Of a DNA stretch of 64,000 bases, positions 9,604-18,932 are shown piece after piece; within the stretch, counting starts at the first letter, position 1, and each line of letters begins with the position of its first letter. The notes under the pieces were generated by a model. It was not told the origin of the DNA. It worked only from the letters and a program-made list of their open reading frames with translations, and did no database searches. Source of the DNA: Bombiscardovia apis (GTDB lineage: Bacteria; Actinomycetota; Actinomycetes; Actinomycetales; Bifidobacteriaceae). Made by a program: the position numbers and the translations under genes. The DNA lies in contig NZ_AP026800.1 of the NCBI RefSeq assembly GCF_033095945.1, forward strand, positions 806,001 to 870,000. Direction: 5' to 3'.

Positions 9604-9613
9604 CCCCCCCCCC
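9604..9613 (-). promoter_or_regulatory. 10-base G tract upstream of the iminopeptidase-like gene
   Basis: Read on the minus strand, G10 is followed by CAG and then TATGAT, a good -10 hexamer. The -35 region would fall at or just upstream of the tract, so tract length would set promoter spacing. This is a candidate promoter-type phase switch. The tract is seen directly; the function is inferred. Confidence 0.45.
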
Positions 9614-9664
9614 GGCTTATATCTTTTATAATTCTTTCTGATAAGCAAGGAAGGAACGTGTAGT

Positions 9665-9745
9665 TTTCGCTAGCATGGCGGCGCATAATCATAAGGGTAG
9701 TGGGGTGCCCAAAATATGGTATTTGCGAGTTTCCTTGCTAACTTT
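9665..9745 (-). pseudogene. Remnant of an alpha/beta hydrolase 3' end
   Basis: The stretch around 9686-9739 resembles 7680-7733, the end of the hydrolase gene at 7608 (encoding APHYPYDYAP against APHYLHDYVP). Only a short decayed piece remains, directly before the AT-rich ATPase gene. It marks the left border of that module. Confidence 0.6.
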
Positions 9746-9838
9746 TTAGAGAGTGTCTTCTGAATAGCGAATAGGACTAAATCAAAGTATGCCGGTAATG
9801 TGTAACCAGCCAACGGAGTCTCCTTGGAAGGAAGAGTG

Positions 9839-12160
9839 ATGAATATTAATAAAATACAGATTTCTGCGCCATTTTGTTTCGGTAATAATCCACTTATGCT
9901 TGATAACCTTGGGAAAGTTAATTTTGTTTTTGCTCCTAATGGTTCCGGAAAAACGACTATTTCAAATGCTTTGGCAGAGCAGCCCAAAGAGACTGAGAAA
10001 CGTAGACGTTGGGGAACGGCACCGACCACCTTAGCAATACGTGTCTTTAATGAAGCATACAAACAACAGGTGATGCAGGAGCGCATCAATGGTATTTTCA
10101 CATTGGGTAAAGAATCTCAAAAGGTCAATGAGGAAATTGATGGTCTTACCAACACGATTAATGAAGAAAAAATTAATCGCGAAAAGTTACTTAAAGATAT
10201 TGGCGAAGACGCGTATGGCGATAGTGAATCATCTAGTTTTGTCGGGCAATTGAAGGAGTTAAAAAACTACGCAACCGATACTGTTTTTGAACAGCATAAG
10301 GTAATACCTCAGTCTGTTGTTTCGGTAATATTTAAAGGGTTTAGAAACAGTAAAAATCGTTTTTTTGAAGAGGTTAGTCGACGTTATAAAGAGTGTAACA
10401 AGAAAGAATTCTGTGTTGACGGGATTACGTGGGATTTATTAAATGATAAACTTCGTCGTTTGTCTGCTGATGGAAAACGTTGTGAACTTTCTAACATTTC
10501 GATTAAACAGGTGCTCTCTGCTGATGATCGGGAAATAATTGAAACAAATTATGAGATTACGAGTAAGGAGGGGTTTGCAGCATTAATCGAACAATTGAAT
10601 AATGCTGACTGGGTCTATGCAGGTCGTTTATATGTTGAACAAACAAACGGGGTGTGTCCATTTTGCCAGCAGGAAGCAAATGATTTGTCTGAAGAATTGT
10701 CCCGATTTTTTGCAGACAATTTCGCTTCGTTATCTGAGAAAATAAGCGAAACAAAAGATCGGGTGAACAATACAATGGGATCATTAAGAATCCAACTTAC
10801 GCACTTGAGCGAAAGTATTAAAAGAGATCTAGAAATCGATTCAGAGCAGTTTGAAAAATTAATTCGAGATACTAATCAAATATTGGACCAACTATCGGCC
10901 GATTTGCAGGAGAAGTTGAATCATCCCACTAAGGCAATTGAAATAAAAGATGTTTCTGAACTGATTTTGAACATCAACGATTTGATTGATGATGCAAATA
11001 TTGATATTAAAAGACATAATTTATTGGTAGACAATGCGGCTTCGGCAAAGAGCCAAATAGTCGATGATGGCTGGTCTTTGTTTTTGAGTGATTCCACAGT
11101 GAATGTCACTATGAAACAATATGAAGTAAATAGAGAACAGTTAGAGCAGCGAATAGAAGAAGCACGAGAAACAATAAGACAGAGTGAATCAAAAGAAAAG
11201 GAATGGCTAGGAAAACGTGAAAAACTACAATCTTCAATTTCTAATACCACGGAAGTAGCGGATCGGATTAATAATCTTTTAAAGGTTTCTGGATTTGATC
11301 GTTTCCATCTTGCAGAAGATCATCAAGCAGCAGGTGGATACAAGATTGTTCGAGATAATAATGATATCGCTATATCAACACTTTCTGAAGGCGAAAAATC
11401 CTTTATCTGTTTTGCATATTATTGGGAATCCTTGAAAGGGAGCTTCAATCCTAACGAAACTCCCGAAGATGTGGCAGCTGTTATAGATGATCCAATTTCG
11501 AGTTTAGACAGTGATGTTCTCTTCATGGTTTCAAGTTACATTCGGTCAGCCGCATTAGAAGCCATATCAGGTAAGGGGAATATTAAGCAGCTAATCGTCC
11601 TTACCCATAACGTTCAATTCCATAAAGAGGCAGCTTATTGTTCTGGAACTCCAAAAGTTGAGAAACGTCATTACTATAGACTTTATAAATCTGTCGATGG
11701 ATATACGGTGTGCAAAGACGATGAGAATGTTTCACAGATTCGGAATACGTATCAGATGCTTTGGGAGTCGGTAGTTGCAGCAGCATTAGCTGAGGACGAA
11801 TCGGAGCCTCTGCGAATTGGAGTTACAAACATTGTACGTCGGATTGTTGAAGGGTACTTCTCTTTCCTTGGGGAGGAGGAGAAAATAGTGTCGCATGAAG
11901 AAATGTCGATATCAGAGCAAAGAATAATTGAAATGTTCGGTATTTGGTCTAATGCAGGGTCTCATACAATCGCTGATGATATTTCTCAAACAATAGACAT
12001 AGGTAGCATCAAGAGGTTTCTTGCGCTCTTCCAGTTATACTTTACAGATAGAGGGCAAGCCAACCATTTTAATGCGATGATAAATGCAAGTGGAGGTAAC
12101 CAATTACTTGAAAAAGGTGGATTATTCTCTGGCGATGGCTTACTTACTTTTTCCAAGTGA
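9839..12160 (+). CDS. RloC/PrrC-like ATPase with zinc hook, putative anticodon nuclease (AAA_13 type)
   Basis: 773 residues. Walker A APNGSGKTT (Lys38), long predicted coiled-coil stretches on both sides of a CPFC motif (Cys273, Cys276), ABC signature LSEGEKS (515-521), Walker B VIDDPISSLDSD (Asp550-551) and an H-loop VLTHNVQFH. This is the SMC/Rad50-like plan of AAA_13 proteins. The CxxC apex matches the zinc hook of RloC. The C-terminal part has Arg667-x3-Glu671 and His709 (SNAGSH), which recalls the Arg-Glu-His catalytic set of PrrC and RloC, tRNA anticodon nucleases used in phage defence. The start is taken at 9839 with AAGGAAG just upstream. It ends 15 bases before the DUF2130 gene. It is clearly AT-richer than its neighbours, suggesting transfer. 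The nuclease assignment is inference from motifs. Confidence 0.7.
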   Translation: MNINKIQISAPFCFGNNPLMLDNLGKVNFVFAPNGSGKTTISNALAEQPKETEKRRRWGTAPTTLAIRVFNEAYKQQVMQERINGIFTLGKESQKVNEEIDGLTNTINEEKINREKLLKDIGEDAYGDSESSSFVGQLKELKNYATDTVFEQHKVIPQSVVSVIFKGFRNSKNRFFEEVSRRYKECNKKEFCVDGITWDLLNDKLRRLSADGKRCELSNISIKQVLSADDREIIETNYEITSKEGFAALIEQLNNADWVYAGRLYVEQTNGVCPFCQQEANDLSEELSRFFADNFASLSEKISETKDRVNNTMGSLRIQLTHLSESIKRDLEIDSEQFEKLIRDTNQILDQLSADLQEKLNHPTKAIEIKDVSELILNINDLIDDANIDIKRHNLLVDNAASAKSQIVDDGWSLFLSDSTVNVTMKQYEVNREQLEQRIEEARETIRQSESKEKEWLGKREKLQSSISNTTEVADRINNLLKVSGFDRFHLAEDHQAAGGYKIVRDNNDIAISTLSEGEKSFICFAYYWESLKGSFNPNETPEDVAAVIDDPISSLDSDVLFMVSSYIRSAALEAISGKGNIKQLIVLTHNVQFHKEAAYCSGTPKVEKRHYYRLYKSVDGYTVCKDDENVSQIRNTYQMLWESVVAAALAEDESEPLRIGVTNIVRRIVEGYFSFLGEEEKIVSHEEMSISEQRIIEMFGIWSNAGSHTIADDISQTIDIGSIKRFLALFQLYFTDRGQANHFNAMINASGGNQLLEKGGLFSGDGLLTFSK

Positions 12161-12175
12161 AAAATGGTGAATACT

Positions 12176-13687
12176 ATGCACGAGATTAGTTGTCCGAATT
12201 GTAAGAAGGCTTTTAAGATTGATGAGGCTGGGTATGCTGATATCTTGAAGCAGGTTCGGGATGAGGACTTTGATAAGCAGGTTCATGAGCGGCTTGAGCA
12301 GGCTGAGCGGGAGAGTCAAAAGGCGCTGGAGCTGGCTGAAGCGAAAGCTGAGCAGGAATTGCAGAAAGCTCAGAGTGCAAAAGATGCTCAGATTCAGGAT
12401 TTGCAGGCAAAACTTGAATCTGAGCAGTCTGCCAAAGACTTGGCGGTTTCTGAGGCGTTACGTAAGGTTGAGAAGGAGAAAGACGACCTGAATGCTGCGC
12501 TTGAAAAAGCTAAATTGGAACAGAAAAGGGCCCTTGAATTAGCGGAAGCCAACTCTAAGAGTGATTTGCAGAAAGCTTCTTCTGAGAAGGATGCCGAGAT
12601 AGCCAAGCTCAAGAATCAGTTAGATTCTATTGAGCTTGAGAAAAAGCACGAGTTGGTCGAAGCTCTTAGCTCGGTGGAAAAAGAGCGTGATCAGTTCAAG
12701 AGTAGTCTTGAAAAAATACAGCTCGAAAAAGAAGCAGACGAAAAACTGTCAAAAGAACAACTTAAAGCTGAGATTCAGAAGATAACCTCTGATAAAGAGG
12801 CGGAGATAGCTAAGCTTAAGAGCAACCTCGAGACAGAAAAACTTAAAGGTGAAGTGGAATCTAAGTCTCTCAAGGACCGCTACGAAATCCAGCTCAAGGA
12901 TCGTGACGAGCAAATCGAACGTTTACGCGATCTCAAGGCGAAACTATCTACAAAAATGGTCGGTGAAACGCTCGAGCAACATTGTCAAGTAGAGTTTAAC
13001 AAATTACGCTCTACTGCTTTTGCAAACGCTTATTTTGAGAAAGACAATGATGCCAGAACAGGCAGCAAGGGTGACTTCATCTTCAGGGATAAGGACGATT
13101 CGGGTACTGAAATAGTTTCTATCATGTTTGAGATGAAGAACGAGAGCGATACGACTTCGACTAAGCATAAGAACGAGGACTTCTTTAAGGAGCTTGACAA
13201 AGATAGGAATGAAAAGCAATGCGAATATGCAATTTTAGTTTCGCTGCTTGAACCTGATAATGAGTTGTATAACGAAGGTATCGTAGACGTCTCTTATCGC
13301 TATCCCAAAATGTATGTTATCCGACCGCAATTTTTCATTCCAATCATTACTCTCCTGAGAGATGCGGCTAAGAACTCACTTCAATATAAAGCTGAACTTG
13401 AAGAGGTCAAAGCCCAAAATATTGATATAACTCATTTCGAAGAAGAACTCGACAGTTTCAAAGATGCATTCGGGCGCAACTATGAAATTGCCTCAAAAAA
13501 GTTCCAAAATGCGGTAGATGAAATAGACAAATCAATTTCTCATTTAAACAAAATCAAGGACGCTCTGCTTGGATCGCAAAACCAGTTGCGTTTGGCTAAC
13601 AATAAGGCTCAAGATGTAAGTATTCGCAGCCTTACCCGCAACAATGAAACTATGAAGGCCAAATTTGCCGAAATAACAAAAGAATAA
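12176..13687 (+). CDS. DUF2130 protein: zinc ribbon, coiled coil and nuclease-like domain
   Basis: About 503 residues. An N-terminal motif CPNCKKAF looks like half a zinc ribbon. Residues 20-260 are charged coiled coil rich in Glu, Lys and Ala. The C-terminal domain (about 265-400) holds KGDFIF and MFEMKNES, spaced like the acidic and ExK elements of a PD-(D/E)xK nuclease. DUF2130 has no established function. It follows the RloC-like gene with a 15-base gap (or 3 bases if the ATG at 12164 is used), so the two are probably cotranscribed. A truncated paralogue of its first 490 bases lies at 20932 and again at 50321. A role as partner nuclease in defence is inference from position. Confidence 0.75.
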   Translation: MHEISCPNCKKAFKIDEAGYADILKQVRDEDFDKQVHERLEQAERESQKALELAEAKAEQELQKAQSAKDAQIQDLQAKLESEQSAKDLAVSEALRKVEKEKDDLNAALEKAKLEQKRALELAEANSKSDLQKASSEKDAEIAKLKNQLDSIELEKKHELVEALSSVEKERDQFKSSLEKIQLEKEADEKLSKEQLKAEIQKITSDKEAEIAKLKSNLETEKLKGEVESKSLKDRYEIQLKDRDEQIERLRDLKAKLSTKMVGETLEQHCQVEFNKLRSTAFANAYFEKDNDARTGSKGDFIFRDKDDSGTEIVSIMFEMKNESDTTSTKHKNEDFFKELDKDRNEKQCEYAILVSLLEPDNELYNEGIVDVSYRYPKMYVIRPQFFIPIITLLRDAAKNSLQYKAELEEVKAQNIDITHFEEELDSFKDAFGRNYEIASKKFQNAVDEIDKSISHLNKIKDALLGSQNQLRLANNKAQDVSIRSLTRNNETMKAKFAEITKE

Positions 13688-13732
13688 GAGTATTGCTGAG
13701 TCGAAAGCTATCGAATCAGACGAAATTCGTGA

Positions 13733-13774
13733 ATAGGGGTTGTCAGTGATAAGTCTGACTACCCCTATCGTTTT
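13733..13774 (+). terminator. Rho-independent terminator after the DUF2130 gene
   Basis: Arms 13733-13746 and 13755-13768 (14 bp, one mismatch) with an 8-base loop, followed by CGTTTTATT. It closes the ATPase/DUF2130 pair. Confidence 0.8.
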
Positions 13775-13814
13775 ATTAGTTGACTTCTGAATAAGTGAAG
13801 CCGAAATATCATAG

Positions 13815-14381
13815 TTATAAAGCTGTCAATATGCGAACTAGTAAGTCAACAAGGTTGTCGATTGGCAATTGGTTTGGAGCATCCAGCCACTTCCGCACTA
13901 TGCCTAGCTTGCCGGCGGCGTAGAACTCGGTTAGGTAGTCTAGGTGGGTGGGGGAGAGGGATTGGCCGGTGGGGGTGCTGGCTAGGTAGAGGCGGATGGT
14001 GTCTTTGGCGAAATCGTTCATTCGGGAGACGAAGGCGGGGTCGCCGTGGGGGCCGAGGAGAACTTTGAAATACTTGGCGTCGGCCTGGGTGTGGGTTAGG
14101 AAGGCTTTGGTTTCGTTTCGTAGGGTTTCGAGCGGGGTTTGGTCGGTAAAGTGGGCGTCGACGAAGTGCTCGCGTTCTTCCAAAAGGGAGTCTTCTATCT
14201 GGCCGCGTAGGTCGTATAGGTTCTGATAGTAGAGGTAGAAGGTGGCCCGGTTGTATCCTGCTAGGTCGGTTACCTGCTTGATGGTGATTTTCTCAATGGG
14301 TTCTTTCTCGTAGAGTTGCCAGAAGGCATCTTCCATGCGCTGGCGAGTTCGCTCGGTAACTTCCGGCTGCTTGGTGACCAT
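13815..14381 (-). CDS. TetR family regulator
   Basis: 188 residues. The N-terminal helix-turn-helix (ITIKQVTDLAGYNRATFYLYY, about 32-52) is typical of TetR repressors; the rest is the helical ligand-binding domain. It is divergent from the ABC exporter genes at 14599-17952, which it probably controls from the shared region 14382-14598. Ligand unknown. Confidence 0.85.
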   Translation of the reverse strand: MVTKQPEVTERTRQRMEDAFWQLYEKEPIEKITIKQVTDLAGYNRATFYLYYQNLYDLRGQIEDSLLEEREHFVDAHFTDQTPLETLRNETKAFLTHTQADAKYFKVLLGPHGDPAFVSRMNDFAKDTIRLYLASTPTGQSLSPTHLDYLTEFYAAGKLGIVRKWLDAPNQLPIDNLVDLLVRILTAL

Positions 14382-14526
14382 GATGCCCTCTTTTTGCTTG
14401 AACTTATTGTGCTGAGCGCCAGCTACTCTTTTGCTGCGTTACGCGGAACAACTCCCCGAGAGCTCTGAGCCGTTCATAACTCGACAAATGCGCTCGCATT
14501 GCTGATTGATGACCCCGCGCTTGTCC

Positions 14527-14558
14527 TATAGTCTACATCTTTAGACGACATGCTGTCG
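14527..14558. promoter_or_regulatory. Candidate promoter and operator of the ABC exporter
   Basis: TATAGT (14527-14532) may be a -10 box. Two small palindromes overlap or follow it: GTCTA-N6-TAGAC (14531-14546) and CGACA-TGC-TGTCG (14546-14558). Their position between a tetR gene and its divergent target fits an operator. The arms are short, so support is modest. Confidence 0.35.
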
Positions 14559-14598
14559 AGTGATACGGCGGCTCAAGACTAAGGCAGGCGAGTTCAAC

Positions 14599-15300
14599 AT
14601 GGCATATATCGATTTTCAAGCAGTGACCAAAACGTACGGCAGCGGTGAGAGCGTCATTCATGCTCTCGATGCTGCTTCGTTCTCCGTCGAACAAGGCCAG
14701 TTAGCTGTGGTGTTGGGAGCTTCCGGGGCAGGCAAATCGACGGCCCTCAACATTTTGGGCGGTATGGATCGCGCCAGTGAGGGCACGGTTTTGGTCAACG
14801 GGCGAAACATCACTGAAGCCACTGATAAGCAGTTAACCGATTATCGCAGAACGGGCACCGGCTTCGTTTTTCAGTACTACAATCTAGTTCCCAATTTGAC
14901 GGCTCTCGAAAACGTGGAACTCGCCAGCCAGGTGTCCGAGCATGCCCTGGACCCCCGCCAAACGCTCGTAGACGTAGGGTTAGGGGAGCGGTTGAGTAAC
15001 TTCCCCTCACAACTTTCCGGTGGCGAACAGCAGCGAGTGGCTATAGCCCGCGCTCTGGCCAAGAATCCTGATCTGCTCTTATGCGACGAGCCTACCGGTG
15101 CTTTGGATTATCAGACCGGCAAGCAAATCCTCTCCCTGCTACAAGAGACCTGCCGCACCAGAGGTATAACCGTGCTGGTTATCACGCATAACTCCGCTAT
15201 TTCACCAATGGCAGATAGGCTGATTCGTTTTCGCTCAGGTCAAGTCACTGAAATCACAGAGAATGCGCATCCACAGCCAGTTGCGCAGATTGAATGGTAA
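14599..15300 (+). CDS. ABC transporter ATP-binding protein (LolD/MacB type)
   Basis: 233 residues. Walker [11 protein letters not shown]-loop FQYYNL, signature LSGGEQQR, Walker B LLLCDEP, and switch His in VLVITHN. The start MAYIDF at 14599 has a purine-rich GGCGAG upstream; an in-frame GTG at 14560 lies in the promoter palindrome and is unlikely. It forms an operon with the FtsX-type permease 69 bases downstream. The pair probably exports an antimicrobial or lipid-like compound, as in TetR-controlled exporters of this class. Confidence 0.88.
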   Translation: MAYIDFQAVTKTYGSGESVIHALDAASFSVEQGQLAVVLGASGAGKSTALNILGGMDRASEGTVLVNGRNITEATDKQLTDYRRTGTGFVFQYYNLVPNLTALENVELASQVSEHALDPRQTLVDVGLGERLSNFPSQLSGGEQQRVAIARALAKNPDLLLCDEPTGALDYQTGKQILSLLQETCRTRGITVLVITHNSAISPMADRLIRFRSGQVTEITENAHPQPVAQIEW

Positions 15301-15369
15301 CCCAATCTTTATCGCTCCCTACGCACGGAGCACCTTAAACCCAGCCGCACAACATCTGGAAGTACTAGC

Positions 15370-17952
15370 ATGAATACAGCAATCATCACGAAACGAACTC
15401 CCTCAATTGAGCGCCGGCAGTGTAAAGCGGCCCTGTGGGCAGACGCCTTGCGTGCCGTTGGTAGGGGTTGGAAGCGTTTTCTGTCCATTTTCATTATCTG
15501 CGCGCTGGGAGTCACCATGTTTCTTGGGCTCACATCCCTAGCTGATGACGTGGCTGAGAGCGCCGACTCCTACTTCAAACGACAGGGCTTATACGACTTA
15601 TCAGTAACAGCGGCAAGAGGTCTCAACCAAAGCGATATTGACCACTTGAGCCGGGTGCGCGGTGTGGGCAATATCGCAGGAGTTGTTGCGCAGGACTTCA
15701 ACGCCAAACTGGCGGGCAGCAGGAAACGCCTCTCTATTAGCACTCTCAACTCTCAAGGCATCAACCAGCCCTTCCGCGTTGCCGGTGTCATGCCGCACGA
15801 TGATAGTCAAATCGCAGTCAACGAGCTCTATCTCAAAGACTCAGGCAAGCATTTGGGCGACAGTGTGAAGCTCTCTGAACTCATTACACAGCCGAGCGAC
15901 GGGCAAAGCCCCATGCTGTTCAAAGACAAGTCCTACACTATCGTTGCTCAAGTCAACGATGCTAAGAATATGTACAACCCTGACTTCGCGACCGGCTCCA
16001 CATCCACTCAGGCCGACTATTCCTTCTTCGTACAGCCCTCGGCTTGCATTAGAGAGGGCGCATACAGCTCTGCTTATCTCACATTGGCACATGCTAGCGA
16101 TGTGCTCGCTTACGGGCAAGACTACAAGAGTCTGGTATCCGAGACCAAAGCGGCAATAGGACAAACCAAACCATCGCAAGGCAGCGAAGCCAAGTCGAGT
16201 CATGCATCTAGCTCTAGCAGCAACGAGCAGACCCGGTGGATTGTTAGAGACCGTAGTCTTTTGCAAAGCTACAATCAGATAGACACTCAAGTCAGCTTCC
16301 TCAAGCTGTTCGGCATCACCTTCCCTCTGCTTTTCCTGCTGGTAGCCGTGCTTATCTCTTTAACATCGATTCGGCGCATGGTAGAGGAAGACCGACAGTT
16401 GCTGGGCACTTACAAGGCTTTGGGTTACACCAAACGCGAGATTCTGCTCAAATACCTTGCGTTCGCGGGGCTCTCAAGTCTGCTGGGCTCTGCTATTGGT
16501 GCGCTCTTGGGGTCTTTCGCCTTGCCGAGCTTGGCTTTTCCCTTGCTGAAGAACATGTATCTCATTCCAAGCTATAGCCTGAAAGTCAACTGGATCCTGA
16601 TAGTTATAGGCCTCGGTATTTTCATTGCTTCCATAGTGGGAACTGCTTGGTACACCTGCATGGGCGAGCTCAAGGTTGGCCCTGCTGCCCTCATGCGGCC
16701 GCAATCGCCGAAAGGTGGTACCTCTATTGCATTGCAGAAGGTAGGCTTTATCTGGGGTCGCATGTCCTTCCTGAACAAGGTTACGGCCCGTAATCTCTTC
16801 CGTTATAAGTCTCGCGCTTTTATGAGTATTTTCGGCGTCTTCGGTTGTACTGCTTTAATGATGGTTTCTTTCACGCTGCGAGACACCATGTTGAGTCTTC
16901 CAGATCAGCAATACGGGCAAGTGTATTCTTACGATGCGATAGCTGTTACCAGTCCTGAGCATGAGGAGCAGGCAGCGCGCGAGCTTGCGGACAATCCGGA
17001 TGTGAAAGAGTTTAAACCTGTCTTCGTACAAGCTATGAACGTGAGCGCTGAGCGGTCGACCAACAATCAGCACAAGGGGAGCGAAGGCAATGCTTCCGCA
17101 AGGAATGGCGTGGAACAGGTGGCTTTACAACTGATCGTCTTACCCGATGGGCAATCTCTCGAAGGATACATACGCTTGCAAAACGCTCAGACGAAAGCAC
17201 AGCTGAAACTGCCGGACTCGGGCGGGGTGCTGACTGTGAACGCAGCGAAACTTCTGGGGCTTGGTCCTGATACGCGAGCTTGGGCTGAAGATAGCGCGCG
17301 CTTTGGGCACGGCCTCACTGTTGCGGCGATTACGGAGAATTATACGGGCAACAGTCTCTACATGAGCGAATCTGCTTATACAGCCGCTTTTCAGGCTGAG
17401 CATTTCGCGCCCAATGCCATGCTCCTGAAACTTAAAGGGAACGCTCAAGCGAAGATAGCGGCCGCCAATGCGCTAGAACAAGATGAACACTACCTGTCAG
17501 TGGTGAGCAATCAGCAGCTGAGAGAAGATTTTGCTTCGAACTATGCCACGGTTAACGATGTGGTGGGGCTTCTTATTGTGATGGCGGCGCTCTTGTGCTT
17601 TGTGGTGTTGTTTACGCTTTCGACTACTAATATTTCGGAGCGCGAGCGCGAACTGGCAACTATCAAAGTGCTTGGGTTCAGGCGCGGCGAGGTGCATTCG
17701 TATGTGAACAAGGAAACGCTGGTGCTAACGCTCTTTGGTATTGCGCTTGGACTTCCGGCGGGGTGGGCTCTGACCTATCCCATGGTGGGCATGATGAAGA
17801 TGCCGGGCATCCACCTTGAAGTGCGTACGAGCTTGTTGAGTTGGATATCTGTCGCAGTGCTGGCTTTGGCTTTTGCGCTCGCAGTTATGCTCATTACCAA
17901 CCGCAGTTTGGATCGCATCGACATGGTTGAGTCTTTGAAGAGCCCGGAGTGA
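15370..17952 (+). CDS. ABC transporter permease, FtsX/MacB-like
   Basis: 860 residues. A first membrane helix (about 38-58) is followed by a large outer domain (60-310), then a helix cluster (about 315-430) with RRMVEEDRQLLGTYKALGYTK, the FtsX coupling region. A second half repeats this plan: a helix near 475, an outer domain, and final helices from about 730 to 845 with ERERELATIKVLGFRRGEV. This two-unit arrangement is usual for large Gram-positive FtsX permeases that work with one ATPase, here the gene just upstream. A decayed piece of a paralogue lies at 28213-28350. Confidence 0.88.
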   Translation: MNTAIITKRTPSIERRQCKAALWADALRAVGRGWKRFLSIFIICALGVTMFLGLTSLADDVAESADSYFKRQGLYDLSVTAARGLNQSDIDHLSRVRGVGNIAGVVAQDFNAKLAGSRKRLSISTLNSQGINQPFRVAGVMPHDDSQIAVNELYLKDSGKHLGDSVKLSELITQPSDGQSPMLFKDKSYTIVAQVNDAKNMYNPDFATGSTSTQADYSFFVQPSACIREGAYSSAYLTLAHASDVLAYGQDYKSLVSETKAAIGQTKPSQGSEAKSSHASSSSSNEQTRWIVRDRSLLQSYNQIDTQVSFLKLFGITFPLLFLLVAVLISLTSIRRMVEEDRQLLGTYKALGYTKREILLKYLAFAGLSSLLGSAIGALLGSFALPSLAFPLLKNMYLIPSYSLKVNWILIVIGLGIFIASIVGTAWYTCMGELKVGPAALMRPQSPKGGTSIALQKVGFIWGRMSFLNKVTARNLFRYKSRAFMSIFGVFGCTALMMVSFTLRDTMLSLPDQQYGQVYSYDAIAVTSPEHEEQAARELADNPDVKEFKPVFVQAMNVSAERSTNNQHKGSEGNASARNGVEQVALQLIVLPDGQSLEGYIRLQNAQTKAQLKLPDSGGVLTVNAAKLLGLGPDTRAWAEDSARFGHGLTVAAITENYTGNSLYMSESAYTAAFQAEHFAPNAMLLKLKGNAQAKIAAANALEQDEHYLSVVSNQQLREDFASNYATVNDVVGLLIVMAALLCFVVLFTLSTTNISERERELATIKVLGFRRGEVHSYVNKETLVLTLFGIALGLPAGWALTYPMVGMMKMPGIHLEVRTSLLSWISVAVLALAFALAVMLITNRSLDRIDMVESLKSPE

Positions 17953-18030
17953 ATCTGTGTGCTGCTACTGTCGGGCATTGGGGCAAGAGGTCGGAGCCTC
18001 CGATCATTTTCTGTTCGTCACATAGACAAT

Positions 18031-18059
18031 TGCCGCTCCTCAGACTGGGGGGAGCGGCA
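18031..18059. terminator. Possible terminator hairpin
   Basis: TGCCGCTCC, an 11-base loop, then GGAGCGGCA between two convergent genes. Neither side has a run of T, so termination is likely but not certain. Confidence 0.45.
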
Positions 18060-18076
18060 GATCCAAGGCGTCTGGA

Positions 18077-18769
18077 TTACTTTTTGAAGAGCAGGGATAG
18101 TCCGCCGTCATCGAGTTGTTTGACTGATGAGATTGAGAAGTGGTCGTCGATAAACTCACCCATGGTGTCAAAGCTGGTTTTAGCTTCGGTATTCCCGCTG
18201 ACGTAGGGGAGCACTACTAGTGAGATTTCGTCGACCAGTCGTGCTTTGAGGAAGGCTCCATTGATGATAGAGCCTCCGCTGAGAACTAGCCTGTCAATAT
18301 TGAATGATGATCGTAACTTGGTGAGAACCAGATTGAGGTCAAGATCCTCGTCTCCGCAAATGAGGTAGGGAATTTCCATCGACTGCAAAAAAGCAAGGTA
18401 TTCTTTGGGAGCTTTCTTAGTAAGCACTTCTATTACTCGATTGTGCTTGCCGCCATATTCGTTGTAATTCACCTCCCAACCCATGCGTCCATTGCGGTCT
18501 AAACTAACTTGCCAGGTATCTGATTGAATGTTTGGTGTCCAATCGCAATATTCGATGCCATCTGAGCTAAATTCCGATAAATCTAGGGTGCCTTTGGCGT
18601 TATAAGTGGCGATTGTTGTGGCGCCATTGGCGTTGGCACTTCCCAACTGGAAGAGTTCATCGTTGTAGAAGGCATCTGTTTCTTTGGTATCTGGCTGGCG
18701 TTCATAAGGTCCGTCGATTTTGCCGTCGATAGAAACCAACATATGAATGGTTACTTGTGCGCGTTCCAT
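18077..18769 (-). CDS. RibD C-terminal / dihydrofolate reductase-like protein
   Basis: 230 residues. It opens with a beta strand and the motif MLVSIDGKIDGPYE, and contains LVLSGGSIINGAFLKARLVDEISL, the nucleotide-binding part of the RibD_C family. Members reduce pterin- or deazaflavin-like substrates with NADPH, but many have no known substrate. It lies downstream of an aldo/keto reductase and a MerR regulator on the same strand, suggesting a small redox or stress group. Confidence 0.8.
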   Translation of the reverse strand: MERAQVTIHMLVSIDGKIDGPYERQPDTKETDAFYNDELFQLGSANANGATTIATYNAKGTLDLSEFSSDGIEYCDWTPNIQSDTWQVSLDRNGRMGWEVNYNEYGGKHNRVIEVLTKKAPKEYLAFLQSMEIPYLICGDEDLDLNLVLTKLRSSFNIDRLVLSGGSIINGAFLKARLVDEISLVVLPYVSGNTEAKTSFDTMGEFIDDHFSISSVKQLDDGGLSLLFKK

Positions 18770-18932
18770 TATTGTTTCCTTTATAATGTGATGTTATAGA
18801 TGCAAATGTGATTACGGTTATAATCTGTATTGTGTAGGTTAAAATCTGACCTTAAGCTGGGTCTTGCTTCTGGAGTGATTACGCCTGACTATGCTTGTCT
18901 TGGCCTTTAACCGAGATTGTTGCTTTATGGGC

